DNA from: Chaetorhynchus papuensis
Taxonomy: Eukaryota > Chordata > Aves > Passeriformes > Rhipiduridae
Assembly (NCBI GenBank): GCA_013396525.1
Contig: VWYX01000084.1
Coordinates: forward strand, 1,165,522 to 1,229,521
DNA: 64,000 nt
Direction: 5' to 3'
The notes beneath the pieces are model-generated. The model did not search any database, was not told the DNA's origin, and saw nothing but the letters and a program-made list of their open reading frames with translations. Position numbers and translations under genes: made by a program. The first letter of the stretch is position 1. Each line of letters begins with the position of its first letter. Positions 24,314-37,116 of the stretch are shown piece after piece.

Positions 24314-27300
24314 ATAAAAACAGAGCAGAAGGTCATCAAAATGTGCATTGTCTCTAAGAGCCTTTGTGCACAGTAGACAAACTTTTTAATAGTTTTGTTC
24401 CCTTTAACTGTGGTTAGAATTTCAAAGGACTTTTGAGCAAATGAGAGGCCCCTGAAGTACCATAGGGTGTTGTTTCATACCCAACACCCTGAGATGGGAA
24501 AGTTCTACCATTTAACCAAAAGTGCTAACACAGCTCAGGATGTACTTCAACACCTTTGTATGGAGAAAATTATGCTATGGGTATTAAACATCAAAACCAC
24601 AAATTTGAAGCTCTTCAGGACCCCTCTTAAAAATAAAAAGGGACTTCTCACATTTACAGAGTCCAGTCACAAAAATATATCTTAGGGATGAGATTATGTT
24701 ACTTTGGTGAAAAAATAATTTCCTGTTTTAAGTGGAATTTGGAAATCTTCCTAAGTATCTAACCTCCTTTCTTGCCAAAAATTGCTTGAGAGAGGAACAA
24801 CACTTTTTTAGGTGGGTACAAGGGTATGTAGACTGATAGAGGTTCAAAGTAAGGCTTAACAACCATCCTTGGTGTTGGCATTGAGGGATCCAGGAGATGA
24901 AGATTTTTGGAGATAGTTCTGAGGGTTAATGTTCAAGTTCTGCAAGTGTGCTCTCTGATAAGACAGATACAGTCTCTAATGGATCTATGTAGCTGCATGG
25001 TGTACCTGGAGAACTCACTATTATGACAGTATCTACCATAAGCTGTAGAATACCACAGGAAGTCTGAGCCTTTCTGGGGAACAATAGTTTTCAGCCATCA
25101 GGCCCTTGGTGTGGCTATCCCACTGAAAAAACTAGTTAGTCTGAGTGTAGGAGACCTAGGGACGGAAAGAAAAAGCTGTTAAGAAATTCAACACTGAAAG
25201 GGAATTCAGATTTTTGAAGAGGAATAATGTTTGCTTCACAGCATTAGCTTGTTTTTATGTATTTAGGAAATTCTCTGTTCTAGCACATAAAGTAATGACT
25301 GTCAGGTACACAGTTATCTGTTATGCTTTTTTATTTGTGCTGCCAGTGGACATTATTAATTCTTTACAGCTTAATTTTATGAGACTGTATAAAATATACT
25401 GTTAGAGGATTGGCATAAAATGATGTGCAAAGGAGATTCCAGTCTGAGGTTGCCTTTTCTTTTAATTAAGAATAAAACCTGAAAAGAGAGTTGGTTAATA
25501 GAGTATTCTTTTCTGTAAATAAAAACAGGGGTTTCTGAAAACAAACACAAATAGCAGAATTCAGAAAAGAAGGTATTTCTATTACAAAGAAATTCTGTGT
25601 GCTATGCACATGTTCACTACTGCCCAAAGCTATAGGATGAGATGCTGAGTTAAAAATGACCTATTTAGCCATAGCCCAAAAAATTTAAGAAAATCACTTT
25701 CTTTTTCCTAAGCAAAACTCCTTGAGGAAAAGATTATATGTCCTCCTCCACATGAAATCTTTACTTTTTAATATTCTTATCTTCCTGTAGAAGTTAGAAT
25801 CACTTTTTAAATATTTTACCTAATCTACTTTATTTTCATTTTCCTTGGAAAAATATGTTTGAATTATGTAAATCATTATCCATCTGTCAAGATGAAATGT
25901 CATAAAGAACGTTTAGAAATAATGTATATCCATAAAAAATACAAGTATCTCTGCTGTAGAACTGCACAAGTAAGCAAAACCTATTTTATCCCCTAGTCCT
26001 GTTTGCAGGATATTAAATCTCAGTCAGCACTAGAAGGATTGTTTTCATTGTTTTTTGTGCCCTCAAGAACATTATAAGGAGACATGGGATTTTATGGGGG
26101 AAGACTTGAAATTCTGCATTAGCTGGTATTGAAGAAAAGATGAAAAATTCAATTCTCACATTTTGAGAGCCAAAAAACCATTATTGATTTCAGAAACAAT
26201 AGCAACATTAGTGAACGCAATAAATAACCTGGATGACTAGCTGCCATTTTATTCAGTCTCTGAAAATGCAATCTCATATTTGATATGAATTTTTAAAACT
26301 TTTAAAGAAGTATTCTGTTACAGAACCTCCGAAACAGAGTACTGGTATTTTACTGGAGATAGCAATTGCATTGTTCCAATGTCAACAATACCCTTATCAC
26401 AGTGCTAAATCCTTGTAACACGTAAATCAAGTTCTATGTCAATGTGAAAATTTTCATTTTTATATATTAGGAATAAGCGTTTTGCTCACATGGATTTACT
26501 TTTCCAATTCACAAGCTTGGTTCGGCTTTCAATTTCTTAGAATCTTGTTTTATTTAGCAAAGTGCATAAACCTACTAAATAGTAGAATGTCTGCAATAAC
26601 CCTACCTGAGCTTATATCTTAAATCTTACATGGAAAGAAAATCAGACGCAAGTGATAACTAAATCCTCCAGCAAGATGTTTTTATTTACAGAAAATAGTA
26701 CTCTTTTCTTAGAATTTTTGACTTGGAATGTCATAGGTATTTTAGCATAAATCTAAGAAAAAAAAATGCAGTTTTTCTTAATGAGTACTCTTGCAAAATA
26801 TGACTTCTTCATTGATTGTTGATAAACTGTAGAAGATATTTTATGTGCATGCACATATATTTAGATACACATAGTCCTTTATTTATGTCTTACTTTATAA
26901 AATGGTTGTCACAAACTAATTACCTAACTTTCAGGTAATTTCTAGATTCAGATGGAAGGGTTTTTGTGTCACTCAAAACCTGGCAAGTCTCTCTCTAACT
27001 ACAGCATGACTTGGCTATCTAATATGTCTAAATGCTAATATTTACTCTACAGGTCTGACTTTTCTTGCCTCCGTAAGAGCATTTTATTTTTCCAGCTGTA
27101 GGGCTACCGCACACTTGAATCTAGTAATCTTTCTCATAAAGTCAAAAGCATTATTTACTTTACTTTCACCCATGCAGAACTGGCCAGAATGCATCTCGTC
27201 ATTTTGTTCTTGCACTATCAAACCTTACCCAGCAGAGCCTTAATCTGTGCTCAATGCTATCGCCATTGTATTTGACAGCAATGTATAACATATTCCATTG

Positions 27301-28349
27301 TGAGAACAGTTAGAAATGCACTGAGCTATGTAAATGAGTCTCACTGCAGGAATTTTTATAACACATTTAAATTCAATGGGCGCACACTGAATCTAAAGTT
27401 CTGCATTAATACACATTTCACGAAATGATTTACAGAAATGCAAATCAATTCACCTCCATAAAGTGATTATGGCATTTCCTAATCTATCTTTACAAAAAAA
27501 AAAAAAAAAATCTTCCTATTCACTTTCCACTGTAGTTTAAATCACACAGTGATACTTAACAGTAAAGACAGAAGACAGAAAGAACTGGGAGGCTTCACAT
27601 TGTCTTCTAAAGGTTAACAAACAATCTTTGTACAGACTTCTGATATTTCTTCTGAAAGAAATATCCAGAACTAAAGGTCTTTCATTTAAAAATGTCATGT
27701 ACCTAGGAAAAAAAAAAAACCTTCTGCTTGAAACAGAAGGCTTTTTCAACCAGGTAGAAGAAAAGTGTCCTAAACGCTATGTAAGATTTTATTATCTTCT
27801 ACTCCATAATCTTCCTATTCTCTTCCCTAGTGAGATAACCCAACATGCATGATTTAATGAGTTTAAAAATTTTTGTCTCCGTTTAAGTATAGAAAAAACA
27901 AGAAAAAACATGTTTTTATCTATTTCAATAGTATAGAATACATGTAGAACAAATTCTGCATCTCTAGGAACAATGTCAACAATGTCATGATTTTTCTGTT
28001 GTTTAAGTGCTCCCAGATTTCATCTGGATACAAACCAAGAAGTACAAATCTAACATCAATATTTCCTTGCGTGTCCAAAATCCAAACTAGTTTCAGTTTT
28101 TGAAAAACGTTTAAGCCAGAACTTCCTCACAATATATAAATTTGCTAATGATATTTTTTTTGGCAACTAATAGAACTAATTATAGATTTCAGACACAGTA
28201 ACCTAAACAATTTTTTATGACTTGTCTTTTCAGTGAAATGAAAATTTTCACAGATTTTTGAAGTTGAGTCACAGTCTCTATTCAGAATCAGAAACAAAAT
28301 TTCCCCTGAAGATGAACCACTATCAACAACAGATTTATCTTTCTTTTTC
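24314..28349. other. Gene-free AT-rich sequence up to the assembly gap
   Basis: No gene seen. A 17-base A-run lies at 27494-27510. A perfect octamer ATGCAAAT is at 27438-27445 in unique sequence (about 27000-27480) that also contains several AT-rich, homeodomain-like words. Confidence 0.5.
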
Positions 28350-29000
28350 NNNNNNNNNNNNNNNNNNNNNNNNNNNNNNNNNNNNNNNNNNNNNNNNNNN
28401 NNNNNNNNNNNNNNNNNNNNNNNNNNNNNNNNNNNNNNNNNNNNNNNNNNNNNNNNNNNNNNNNNNNNNNNNNNNNNNNNNNNNNNNNNNNNNNNNNNNN
28501 NNNNNNNNNNNNNNNNNNNNNNNNNNNNNNNNNNNNNNNNNNNNNNNNNNNNNNNNNNNNNNNNNNNNNNNNNNNNNNNNNNNNNNNNNNNNNNNNNNNN
28601 NNNNNNNNNNNNNNNNNNNNNNNNNNNNNNNNNNNNNNNNNNNNNNNNNNNNNNNNNNNNNNNNNNNNNNNNNNNNNNNNNNNNNNNNNNNNNNNNNNNN
28701 NNNNNNNNNNNNNNNNNNNNNNNNNNNNNNNNNNNNNNNNNNNNNNNNNNNNNNNNNNNNNNNNNNNNNNNNNNNNNNNNNNNNNNNNNNNNNNNNNNNN
28801 NNNNNNNNNNNNNNNNNNNNNNNNNNNNNNNNNNNNNNNNNNNNNNNNNNNNNNNNNNNNNNNNNNNNNNNNNNNNNNNNNNNNNNNNNNNNNNNNNNNN
28901 NNNNNNNNNNNNNNNNNNNNNNNNNNNNNNNNNNNNNNNNNNNNNNNNNNNNNNNNNNNNNNNNNNNNNNNNNNNNNNNNNNNNNNNNNNNNNNNNNNNN
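28350..29000. other. Assembly gap (651 N)
   Basis: Unresolved bases. The frame running 28258-29007 exists only because N is read through and is not a gene. The right border lies inside an LTR, so the missing sequence is probably the rest of that LTR and possibly more of the element. Confidence 0.98.
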
Positions 29001-29116
29001 TCAGTGATAGCTAAAACATCCCTGGGACATCAACACCATATTCACCACAAACCCAAAACACAGCCCCATACTATCTACTATGAAGAAAATTAACCCTTCA
29101 TCAGTCAAAACCATCA
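29001..29116 (-). mobile_element. 5' end (U3) of an LTR running into the gap
   Basis: Read on the minus strand from 29116, the sequence TGATGGTTTTGACTGATG then GGGTTAATTTTCTTCATAG, TATGGGGCTGTGTTTTGG and GGGATGTTTTAGC follows the start of the same avian LTR group as the copy at 45932-46491 (GAGTTAATTTTCTTCTTAG, GTGCTGTGTTTTGAATTTAGG). Only the first 116 bp are visible; the promoter and polyadenylation parts are hidden by the gap. Whether this is a solo LTR or part of a provirus cannot be told. Confidence 0.7.
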
Positions 29117-30814
29117 TATTGTCATAGATTTCAAAACCTATCCATGGTACACACTGAGAAGAGGGATCAGCCTTGATTACTAGTTTAATTTGCATTGCCA
29201 AAGTGAAATCCAAGTTTTAATTGGATCAAACAAGATCTATGTTGATCTTGTTTAAGTTTCACAAAATAAAATTGGAAAATAAATACGTTTTCATGTAAAC
29301 TTTTTTAATTTAAATGACAAAAACAATATGATGTGTTTAATATGATGTGGCTATGCATGTAAACCTTTTTAACATTGCCAAAAATTAATAAACAAATTTT
29401 ATTCACTATTTTATAATTATTACTCTGCTTAAATATATAACAGCATGGATAAAATGTGCAACACAACGTGCAATGATATCTCATTACTAAAACCAACCCA
29501 GTACTATTTTGTTTGAAAGATAAGGTTGTCTGCAAGAGGATAGCCCAGCTGATTTATCTATGGAACTGTAAATGATGTTTCACAGAGCAAGAGTCAGTCC
29601 ATGCAAAAAACAGTAACAGCATTCCTCCCTTTCCTTCTGACAAATAATTTTCTGCAGTGCCATAATTTTAAGTGCATCACTAGGACTGATGCTTCACTGT
29701 TCTTTAAAATTCACCTCTCACAAGAAAAATAATTTAGGAGAAAATAAGACTGGTGTTCTGTTTATCTAAAAAATCTTTTAATTTTTGTGAATATAGATTA
29801 TTAAATTCACAAGTGAATAAAATATTTCAACTGGAGAAAAAGCATTGAATTAGCACCAAGAAAAGAGTGCATCGTCTTTAAAACACTTCTTTTTTTTCAT
29901 TCGACTTAGAGGATTGAGTCAGATCAAGTGACAAGTAGTAAGGCAAGAAACATGGACAAGTTTTGAGAGTAGGTCTTGACTAGAAGTTAGCGATGTCAGA
30001 TATTAGAGAAGCTAGGGGACTTGAAGGGTTTGGGGGTGTATAGATTTCTCAAGAGGTAGATGAATCAGGTTATTTTGCAGTCGGGCAGGTGGGAAGGAGG
30101 GAAGGTCTCTACATTCATGTTAATCCTTGAGATGACTTAAAACTTCAAGCTCTTTGGGACAGGATAGAACAGATCAGTTCTGGGTTTGTAAGTCACTGTC
30201 TTATAAATACAAAATTATAATATAAAGCCTTGTCTTTAATGCAGAAATCATCCATTTCTGTTTCTTGACATGAGACAGCATTTTTTTTTCTGTTGGATTA
30301 GATTTCTTCCAGTTTGGCATTTTGAATCCATTTATCAAAGGATAAAAAAGCACTAATACTAGCACAAAAAAAAAAGAAGACACTTGCAGCAGGAGTTGGA
30401 ATTGCACTGGGGAGTGAAAGTAGGAACCAGCTCCGACTGATTCAAACTGTGTTGCAAGTAATACTAACTAAGCTAGTTAAAATGCTATGAAATTTAAGAA
30501 CATGTAGCTTCTTCCTGTGGTTGTAAAATCTGTTGGAATTAATTTCATATTACTGATTTGAAGGAAAAGGCACTGAGCATTAGATCAACCTCCAGGTAAA
30601 CAGCAGTTTTCAACTACAGCCCTTAAAATGACTATTGCATCTAAATAATATGGTTCGGGATTTCATCACCCACACCATAGAAAGGTGTTTTGTTATATTC
30701 AGATGGAATTTCCTGTGTTTCAGTTTGTGTCCGTTGCCTCATTTCTTGTCACTGGGCACCACTGAAGTTATCCTGACCTTGTCATTTTTCCTATTCCCAC
30801 CAAATATTTGTACA
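29117..30814. other. Gene-free AT-rich sequence
   Basis: No gene or transposon recognised. A perfect inverted repeat lies at 29228-29253; the remainder is unique. Confidence 0.5.
29228..29253. repeat. 10-bp perfect inverted repeat, 6-nt loop
   Basis: AAACAAGATC, TATGTT, GATCTTGTTT. It sits about 110 bp outside the LTR boundary. Function unknown; it may be chance in AT-rich DNA. Confidence 0.8.
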
Positions 30815-31560
30815 CCTTGATAAGGTGAAACTTGAGCCAGGATAGACAGCCCTACTTCCCTTAGCATCTCCTCACATGAAAGATGCTCTAGGCCCTTCAT
30901 CATCTTCACACAACTCACTCCAGTATGCCCAATGCCTCTGTTATGCTGAGGAGTCCAGAGCCAGACCCAGCTCTTCAGATGTAGCCTCCTCAGGGGTGAG
31001 TCGAGTGGTAGGATCAAGCCCCTTGGTCTGATGGCTGCACTGTGCCTGGTGCAGCCCCAGAGACTGCTTTCTTCCCACAGACATGCTTTGCTGCCTCGTG
31101 CTCAATTTGGTCCCCATCAGCACCACAGTGCCTTATTTTGCGAACCTGCTCCACAGCCTGTCAGCATCCTGAGGTACATTATTCCTCCCGAGTGCTGGAC
31201 TTTGCACTTCAGTTTGTTGAGCTGCATTAGGCTCCTCTCAGTCCTTTCCTCCAGCCTGTTCAGGTCCCTCTGGATGGCAGCACCACCCTCTGGTGTATCA
31301 GTTACCACTCCCGGTTTTGTATCATCAGCAAAATTGCTGAGGGCTCCTTCTGTCCCGTCACTAATGATGATGCTAAATAGTGTAAGGCTTGCTATCAGCC
31401 CCTGGGGTACATTACTTGGAACTCTCCTCCAAGCAGATCAGCTTCCTGATCACAACCCTCTGGGCCCAGATGTTCAGCTCGTTATCTGTCTATACCCTAG
31501 TCCACTTCCCAGTTCATCATCTTGTCTATGAGAATGCTAGAGGAGAGATTGTGTCCAGAT
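30815..31560 (-). mobile_element. CR1 LINE relic, C-terminal reverse-transcriptase region
   Basis: Antisense CR1 covering the end of the reverse-transcriptase domain and the adjoining downstream coding part. Diagnostic plus-strand stretches are GTCCCTCTGGATGGCAGCA, CCTCTGGTGTATCAG, TTTTGTATCATCAGCAAA and TTGCTGAGGG. Read on minus, the open stretch 31308-31117 contains VTDTPEGGAAIQRDLNRLEE, aligned with the conserved segment after the RT catalytic aspartates. Several indels break the frame. It lacks the 3' untranslated end and the 5' half, so it is internal or truncated on both sides. It belongs to a different and more decayed lineage than the copy at 61-63 kb. Open frames on either strand here are debris of this element. 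Confidence 0.85.
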
Positions 31561-34040
31561 TAAGTAACATCCACACAACCCTGTAACTATTTTACAGACT
31601 GAAATCATCGATATATTAGGTATATAAAATAAGCCCTTATTTTTCAAAATTCAGTTTTCTGCCAGAAGTGCTGGAAACAGAAATAAATATTTTACTGTAT
31701 GACTCATGCTGTCTGGAACAAATTTTAATGAATTATATCTTAATGCTTCAATCCAAGCGTTAAAGTTGTGATTAATAAAATTGCATTTTAACAAAGGAAA
31801 AAAAGGTCTATAATAGAAGAAAATCATATTTATTATTACAATGACAGTGGCATGATAAGGGTATTGTATTATCAAATATTTTGTAATAACAGAAACATAT
31901 AGAAAATATATTTTATGGAAATAGAGCTTAATCACTTTTGAAAAGCCATACATGATGTACTACACAGTAACAAACTTCTTACTATTGCCACTTCCATAAA
32001 AAGAAGGAGGAACAAATATCTGTATAGGTTCATAGAATGTCTTCTTGTTAAACAAAATAGCAATTTGTAGGGCATAACTGAACTATACAGTAATTATTTC
32101 AAGAATATCAAATATTTAATACATTTAAACCTTTTATTTTTGTTTTCAGCATGAAAACCCAAATCATTAAAAGTGGTTGTTTCCACAATTGTTTCTTTCA
32201 GCCAACGAACCAAAAAAATCAATTAATTGCACAGCCTTGTTTTGATGGTACTTTTCTTACTTGTCTAGTCTCAGAGAGAGTAAACAGTATCATTATCCAC
32301 AGAGTAATCTACAATCAAACACAAATAAAAGTTCTCAAACTAAATACATTAAAATGTACAGAAAACCCTTACTTCATAGTGACACTTTCTGAAGGTTGTT
32401 ATTTATATGTATATGACAGAATAACATGGATCAACTGCAATTAATTTTTTTCATCGCTTCTAGATTCTTCAAAATGTTCAAACATAAATCAAACTATATT
32501 CTACATCCAGCTTAGAGAAAAAGCATGGATTATATTTCCAGAACTAGTCAAGTATCCACACAATTTGTTTGTTGTACTGAAGAAAAATAGAGGCATGGAG
32601 GTGAGATTTGAAGTATTTTATCATTTAGATCTGAAAGATTTTTCTCAGGTTGGAAATGTGACTTCAGATTTGTGCAAGACATACTCGAGGATTAGTTAGC
32701 TGTCACCCGAGTAGAAGTGCTTCTCTAACGTGTCCTGGTTTACTCTTTACTTTGTGACTTGGTATCAATCCTACAGCTATGAGGGAGTTTGGAGCAGAGT
32801 ACACACAAAAAGACACAGACAAAGGCACACTTTTTGAGCCCTAATTTACTTATACCATAAATTATTTAACATTAATTTACTTAATAGCAAAAGATAGCAC
32901 TTTTAATTTTACAAATGAGTTTGCAGTAATAAAATGTGTTTGATAGCAAATTAAAAACAAGAGGGTTCTTTTATCCACAGAAGGTGAGGAAGATCCTGCT
33001 ACCAATAAGTAGCAACATTGCTTTTACAATTATTAGTAAAGTTAAGGAGCAAAAACTAGTCTTATTACATTACAGTTTACCAACTATGAGGCAGGTATTT
33101 GTATATTGTTATAATGAGTATTCACAAGAAATGCTTATAGAACGAATTTTGTATTTTAAAGAACCATAAAGAAGATCACAAAAACTTCTTGTTAAGTTTC
33201 ATCATAAACTGTGTAGCTGTTTTTCTCAAGAACAAGACATGAGTAACTGCTTTGGCCTTAATGGAGAGTAAGAATAACTGAAGATAATTTTTACTTCCTC
33301 CTAGAGTACAATGCCAAATCAAACCAGGGTATTTTTCTCCATATTAATAAACAGAACTCAGAATCACTGTAAAAATGTGCTGATCAGGAAATGCATGTAA
33401 ACAGCTACTCCATCCGTGAAACAGGTCAAAGACAGAACCATTTTTGTCTCTAGCTAAGATGTTCTGACACAATGCCCACTCATCATTAGCATTAGTTTCT
33501 GATATCTTTAGGTCCTGACTCCATTTCTAGGCAGCTGAGCTCAATATTTGATGAGGAAAATCAAACTAAGATTTTTCATAGGTATTTAGCTCTAATTTTA
33601 CCCATTAAGGGCATTTGACAATATTAAAGCAATACATACACCAAACACCATACCTACAGGTGAAGGAGATTAGTAAATAAGCATCTTTTCTGTGTTGTTC
33701 TATAAATAAAATAATCAGTAACCCCCTAAGCCTAAAGTTATATTTACTAAGAGACCTCTGATTTCCTGAGAAAGAAAAAGCCTTTGAAGCCATGTGTGCA
33801 TGCATATATACACAAATACATGCAAACAGATATATTGTTTTAGCAGTACAGTATGACTACTAAGGTCTCCGAGAGCATACCTGTGGGTATTTTCTGGAAA
33901 AAAAAAAATCCTCTGCTCTGATCTGTGAGGAACATCCTGCTTATGGCCTGTTTTGTGCACATACTAATTTCTATTTAAAAGGCATTATTATTTTTTGCAT
34001 TTCTTAGAAGTACTTACATCCAATTTCACTGGACCAGACA

Positions 34041-34095
34041 TTTTTGACTCCTTTTACTTCTTGACTTCTTTTTACTTCTTTTACTTCTCCTCCAG
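34041..34095. repeat. Degenerate (TTTTACTTC)n tract
   Basis: Four imperfect units of about 9-12 bp built on ACTTCTTTT, giving a pyrimidine-rich plus strand. Confidence 0.6.
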
Positions 34096-35473
34096 TCTAA
34101 CTCAGAAATCTTGACATATCGATGTAAATGATTTTTTAGTAAGTTGACTAAAAAATTTGATACCATAATCTTTGTCTCATTTCTTCATATCCTGCAGAAC
34201 TTTGAGTGTGTACCATCACCAAAATTAGAGAGCTCTCGCTGACTCATTCTTGAAGTTAAAGTAATTTGAATAAAGTGAAGTGAATAAAAGCAACATAGTC
34301 TTTATTTTTTTCCCTTGAAAAATGCACATGGTGGTGGTTAGCTCCATACCATAACTTCTTTTCATAATTAACACACAGATTCTAAGTCCTTTGGACTATT
34401 TAACAAAATATGTCAAAAAGAAGACTGTTGCCATCTTGCATTTTCAATTATCTTGAAAGATTGGCATCATAGGCTTCAGGACTCAAGGAGTCTGTTGTAA
34501 AAACAGACTCAGGTTTTTAAAGCACTGCTAAACCCATGTTTTGAGCTTCAACACAGAACATTTATCAAATCATCATGCCACACTTGATATTTCCTAGCAG
34601 AAATCTTTAACACAATAAACGTTAAAAATAAGCCAATAAAGAAAAAAAAATATGACCAAATGCATGATTAAGACTATGTTTTTCTCCCAGCTGGTATTTT
34701 TGCCTTCTGATCTACGTTTTGCAAACACAGGTTTGTTAAACTTGCCAAGTGATGGATGAATTACTCAACATCTTTAACGCACATATGGCCAAAGAGATGA
34801 AAAATGAAGAAGCGTAAGCATTTCATTTTAAAACATGAATATTTACAACAATCACTATTTGAATGTAATGAATTTTAATTTAGAGCTTCCTACACTTAGC
34901 ACAATATATTATCCTTTACCTAGGATTGTTATTTTTTTTTACAAATGACCTTTTAACCAGTCAAAAAAGTTTAGAAAAGCTAAGTTGAACAATGTTATCA
35001 CTCACATTTATTTCTTTAATTTATTTTCTTTAAATTTGGTAAATATTCTTGCTGTTAGCATTTTAAAAATTTAATTAATTTATACTCATTTACTTATATC
35101 AGCTGCGCTGTTCAAAGGATCCTAATATGTATACATTAAAAAGTTACCATTGAGGACAAAACTGTCAGCAGATAATCACATTGTTGCTATTATAGAAGTA
35201 TTCTCTATCTTACATTTCAGCACAGTCAATGAAGAATGTTGCCACACATCCCAAATTAATGCCTGCATTTATTCTGCCCCTCTCACACCACAGCCATGCT
35301 GACCCTTGTCTTGGCCTTGGTCATATCTATGGGACAGGTACAGCCTGTCACAATGTCACTTGAGGTTCCTCAACCACATTGGCACACCAATTATCTGAAG
35401 TTACTTTTGTGTACAATGGTTAATTACTACTAAACATACAATTAGTAACTGTTTGGTAAATTCAGGTGATTGC

Positions 35474-35494
35474 ATTATTATTATTATTATTATT
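35474..35494. repeat. (ATT)n microsatellite
   Basis: Seven ATT units. Confidence 0.9.
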
Positions 35495-35942
35495 CTTCAC
35501 ATATTCAAGGTAACTGATCATATGAAGACAGACAAGCATTCACTCAGGTAATAGCTCAAATACAGAAAAAGGGAAGGTGCTGCCATACTGTAACAGTTTG
35601 CATTTCAGTACTGTCACTAGTATGTTTTAGAAACCCCGATATAAAGGAGATTTGACAAAAGATTCATATCATTGTACGAGTGTGTGATGTAGAAAAAAGA
35701 AAAAGGAAAATGAAAATTCTTTTTGTTAAATATTTCTCAATGGTAAATTTTTAAAGGATTTGCAGCAAACTTATGTAGTCTTTGTAAGACAGGTTTGGTT
35801 TTTTTGGGTTTTTTTTTAAGATTTCTTTTACCACAGAGCTTTGCAAACTGGGACCTCTCCAAGATTTATTTGTGTAGTCTACCAGAGTCTATATGTTCCT
35901 AGACAAGGACTAACATCTGTCCTTCACTTTATTCAAAAGTTA

Positions 35943-36379
35943 TCATGGTGGATTAACCTTGCCTGGCTGCCAAGTGCCCACCAAGCTGCCCTTGTATACC
36001 TCCTCAACAGGACTAAAGATTAAAAAAACACATGTGGGTCAAGATAAAGGAAGTTTAATGGGACAAAGAAGGGAAAGCAGTGGGGGCGGGGGGGGGGAGG
36101 GGAAAAAAAGGCAAAGGCTGAAGCAAAGCAAAACCAAAGGAGATTTATTCTCTGCTTCCCGTCAGGCAGCAACATCCAGCCAGTTCCTAGGAAGTTGGCC
36201 CTCAGTACTCACGGTGTTTACTTCGGAAGACAGAGAGGATATTTCCTTTGCACATCCAGTTTAGCACATACAATTGTGATACGAAGAGGAGCTGTGCTTC
36301 ATCAGCAACAACTTCTGAAGTGGCTTTAACTCCCTCGTAATGTGCTACTATTCCTTTTCTTTTGGGGTAGTGGGCTTCA
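35943..36379 (-). mobile_element. Solo LTR inserted in CR1 ORF1
   Basis: Minus-strand LTR of about 437 bp. It starts TGAAGCCCACTACCCC at 36379 and ends GGCAAGGTTAATCCACCATGA at the left, the avian LTR end normally seen as GGTTAATCCACCACA. Minus-strand polyadenylation-region words are GAGAATAAATC (near 36140) and CATTAAACTTCC (near 36050), separated by a C-run that is the plus-strand G-run at 36082-36102. Flanks AAGTTA (35937-35942) and AAGTAT (36380-36385) may be an imperfect 6-bp target-site duplication. The right flank is CR1 ORF1 coding sequence, so the LTR interrupts it. The minus-strand open frame 36202-36423 is mostly U3 and is not a gene. Confidence 0.65.
36082..36102 (+). repeat. G-homopolymer-rich run
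   Basis: Plus strand TGGGGGCGGGGGGGGGGAGG and further G; inside the LTR. Quadruplex-capable on the plus strand. Confidence 0.85.
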
Positions 36380-37105
36380 AAGTATTCCTGCCTGAAACCG
36401 AAGGAATTGAAAACATGTCTCATGTACCTGTTCCTCTGACCAAATACCCTAGGACCCTGAAGTCCCTTTTGTTGTCCCTAGGACTTCTTCCTTCAATGTC
36501 ATCACTACCAGCTTGGATAACTAACAGAGAGTAATAGTCAGAGGGCCATACCAGATCAGAGAGTTTCCTACTAAAGTCTCATACCCACGCGTCAGGGAGA
36601 CAGCAAAATTCCCTGTGAATGTGTCCTGTCAGTATGTTGTGCCCCTCAGAAGAGAGTTGCCTATGATGATTCCCTTCTTTTTTGCTTTGTAAAGCCAGTT
36701 TCAATGCAGGGGGTTGGTTGACTCACCCCAGGCAACGCCCAAGATGGTCTTTCACCTACCTTATCATTTTCCTGGCTTCCAGATTCTGGAGCTTCGTATC
36801 TTTTCCATAGGGGTAGTCAGTGCTGAAAGGGAGACCAAGAAGGGATTTGTCTGCTACCCCAAGCAGGGACCTGCCTACACTCTTCCCTGTCTCTTAGGTT
36901 TCCTCCTGCCTGTGAGGCATAGGAGATTGTCCCCTTCCTGAGGTGCAGTGGGCTGCTACCCTGCCTCAGGGCTGGTACAGAGCAGCCCCAGTAGTCAATC
37001 CTCCTCAGATGCCCCGATACTCCTTCACCTTTCCACCACTTACCAGGCTGAGTAGAACACCAACCTGCTCACACCCCACACAGGCATTGACCCTGATGTC
37101 TTTTG
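36380..37105 (-). pseudogene. CR1 LINE ORF1 relic with GDSL/SGNH-esterase-like motif
   Basis: Minus-strand remnant of CR1 ORF1, whose product in intact elements carries an SGNH (GDSL) esterase-like domain. The minus strand at 36641-36661, with its 5' flank, encodes KKGIIIGNSLLRGT, matching the V-V-G-D-S-L-L-R-G block; the serine is kept and the aspartate is replaced by asparagine. PSDYYSLLVI at 36514-36545 matches the block that leads to the HVGTND box. DMFSIPSVSGRNT at 36381-36419 matches the next conserved block and is cut immediately by the LTR at 36379. The blocks fall in different frames with stops between them, so the copy is dead. The rest, to about 37105, is the upstream ORF1 or 5' region. 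No ORF2 is seen to the left of the LTR. Confidence 0.65.
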
Positions 37106-37116
37106 ATAGCAATTAT

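Larger units (their letters stand above)
31561..35942. other. Gene-free AT-rich sequence
   Basis: Nothing recognised beyond a pyrimidine-rich degenerate tandem of ACTTCTTTT-like units at 34041-34095 and an (ATT)n array at 35474-35494. Confidence 0.5.

Noticed and set aside
28258..29007. 249-codon open frame
   Set aside because: Nearly all of it is N; it is an artefact of the gap.
30739..31586. Several open frames on both strands, up to 166 codons
   Set aside because: They are frames through a broken CR1 relic; only the minus strand carries recognisable, frameshifted RT sequence.
36202..36423. 73-codon minus-strand frame as a small gene
   Set aside because: It spans LTR U3 sequence and its first codons are CR1 ORF1 debris.
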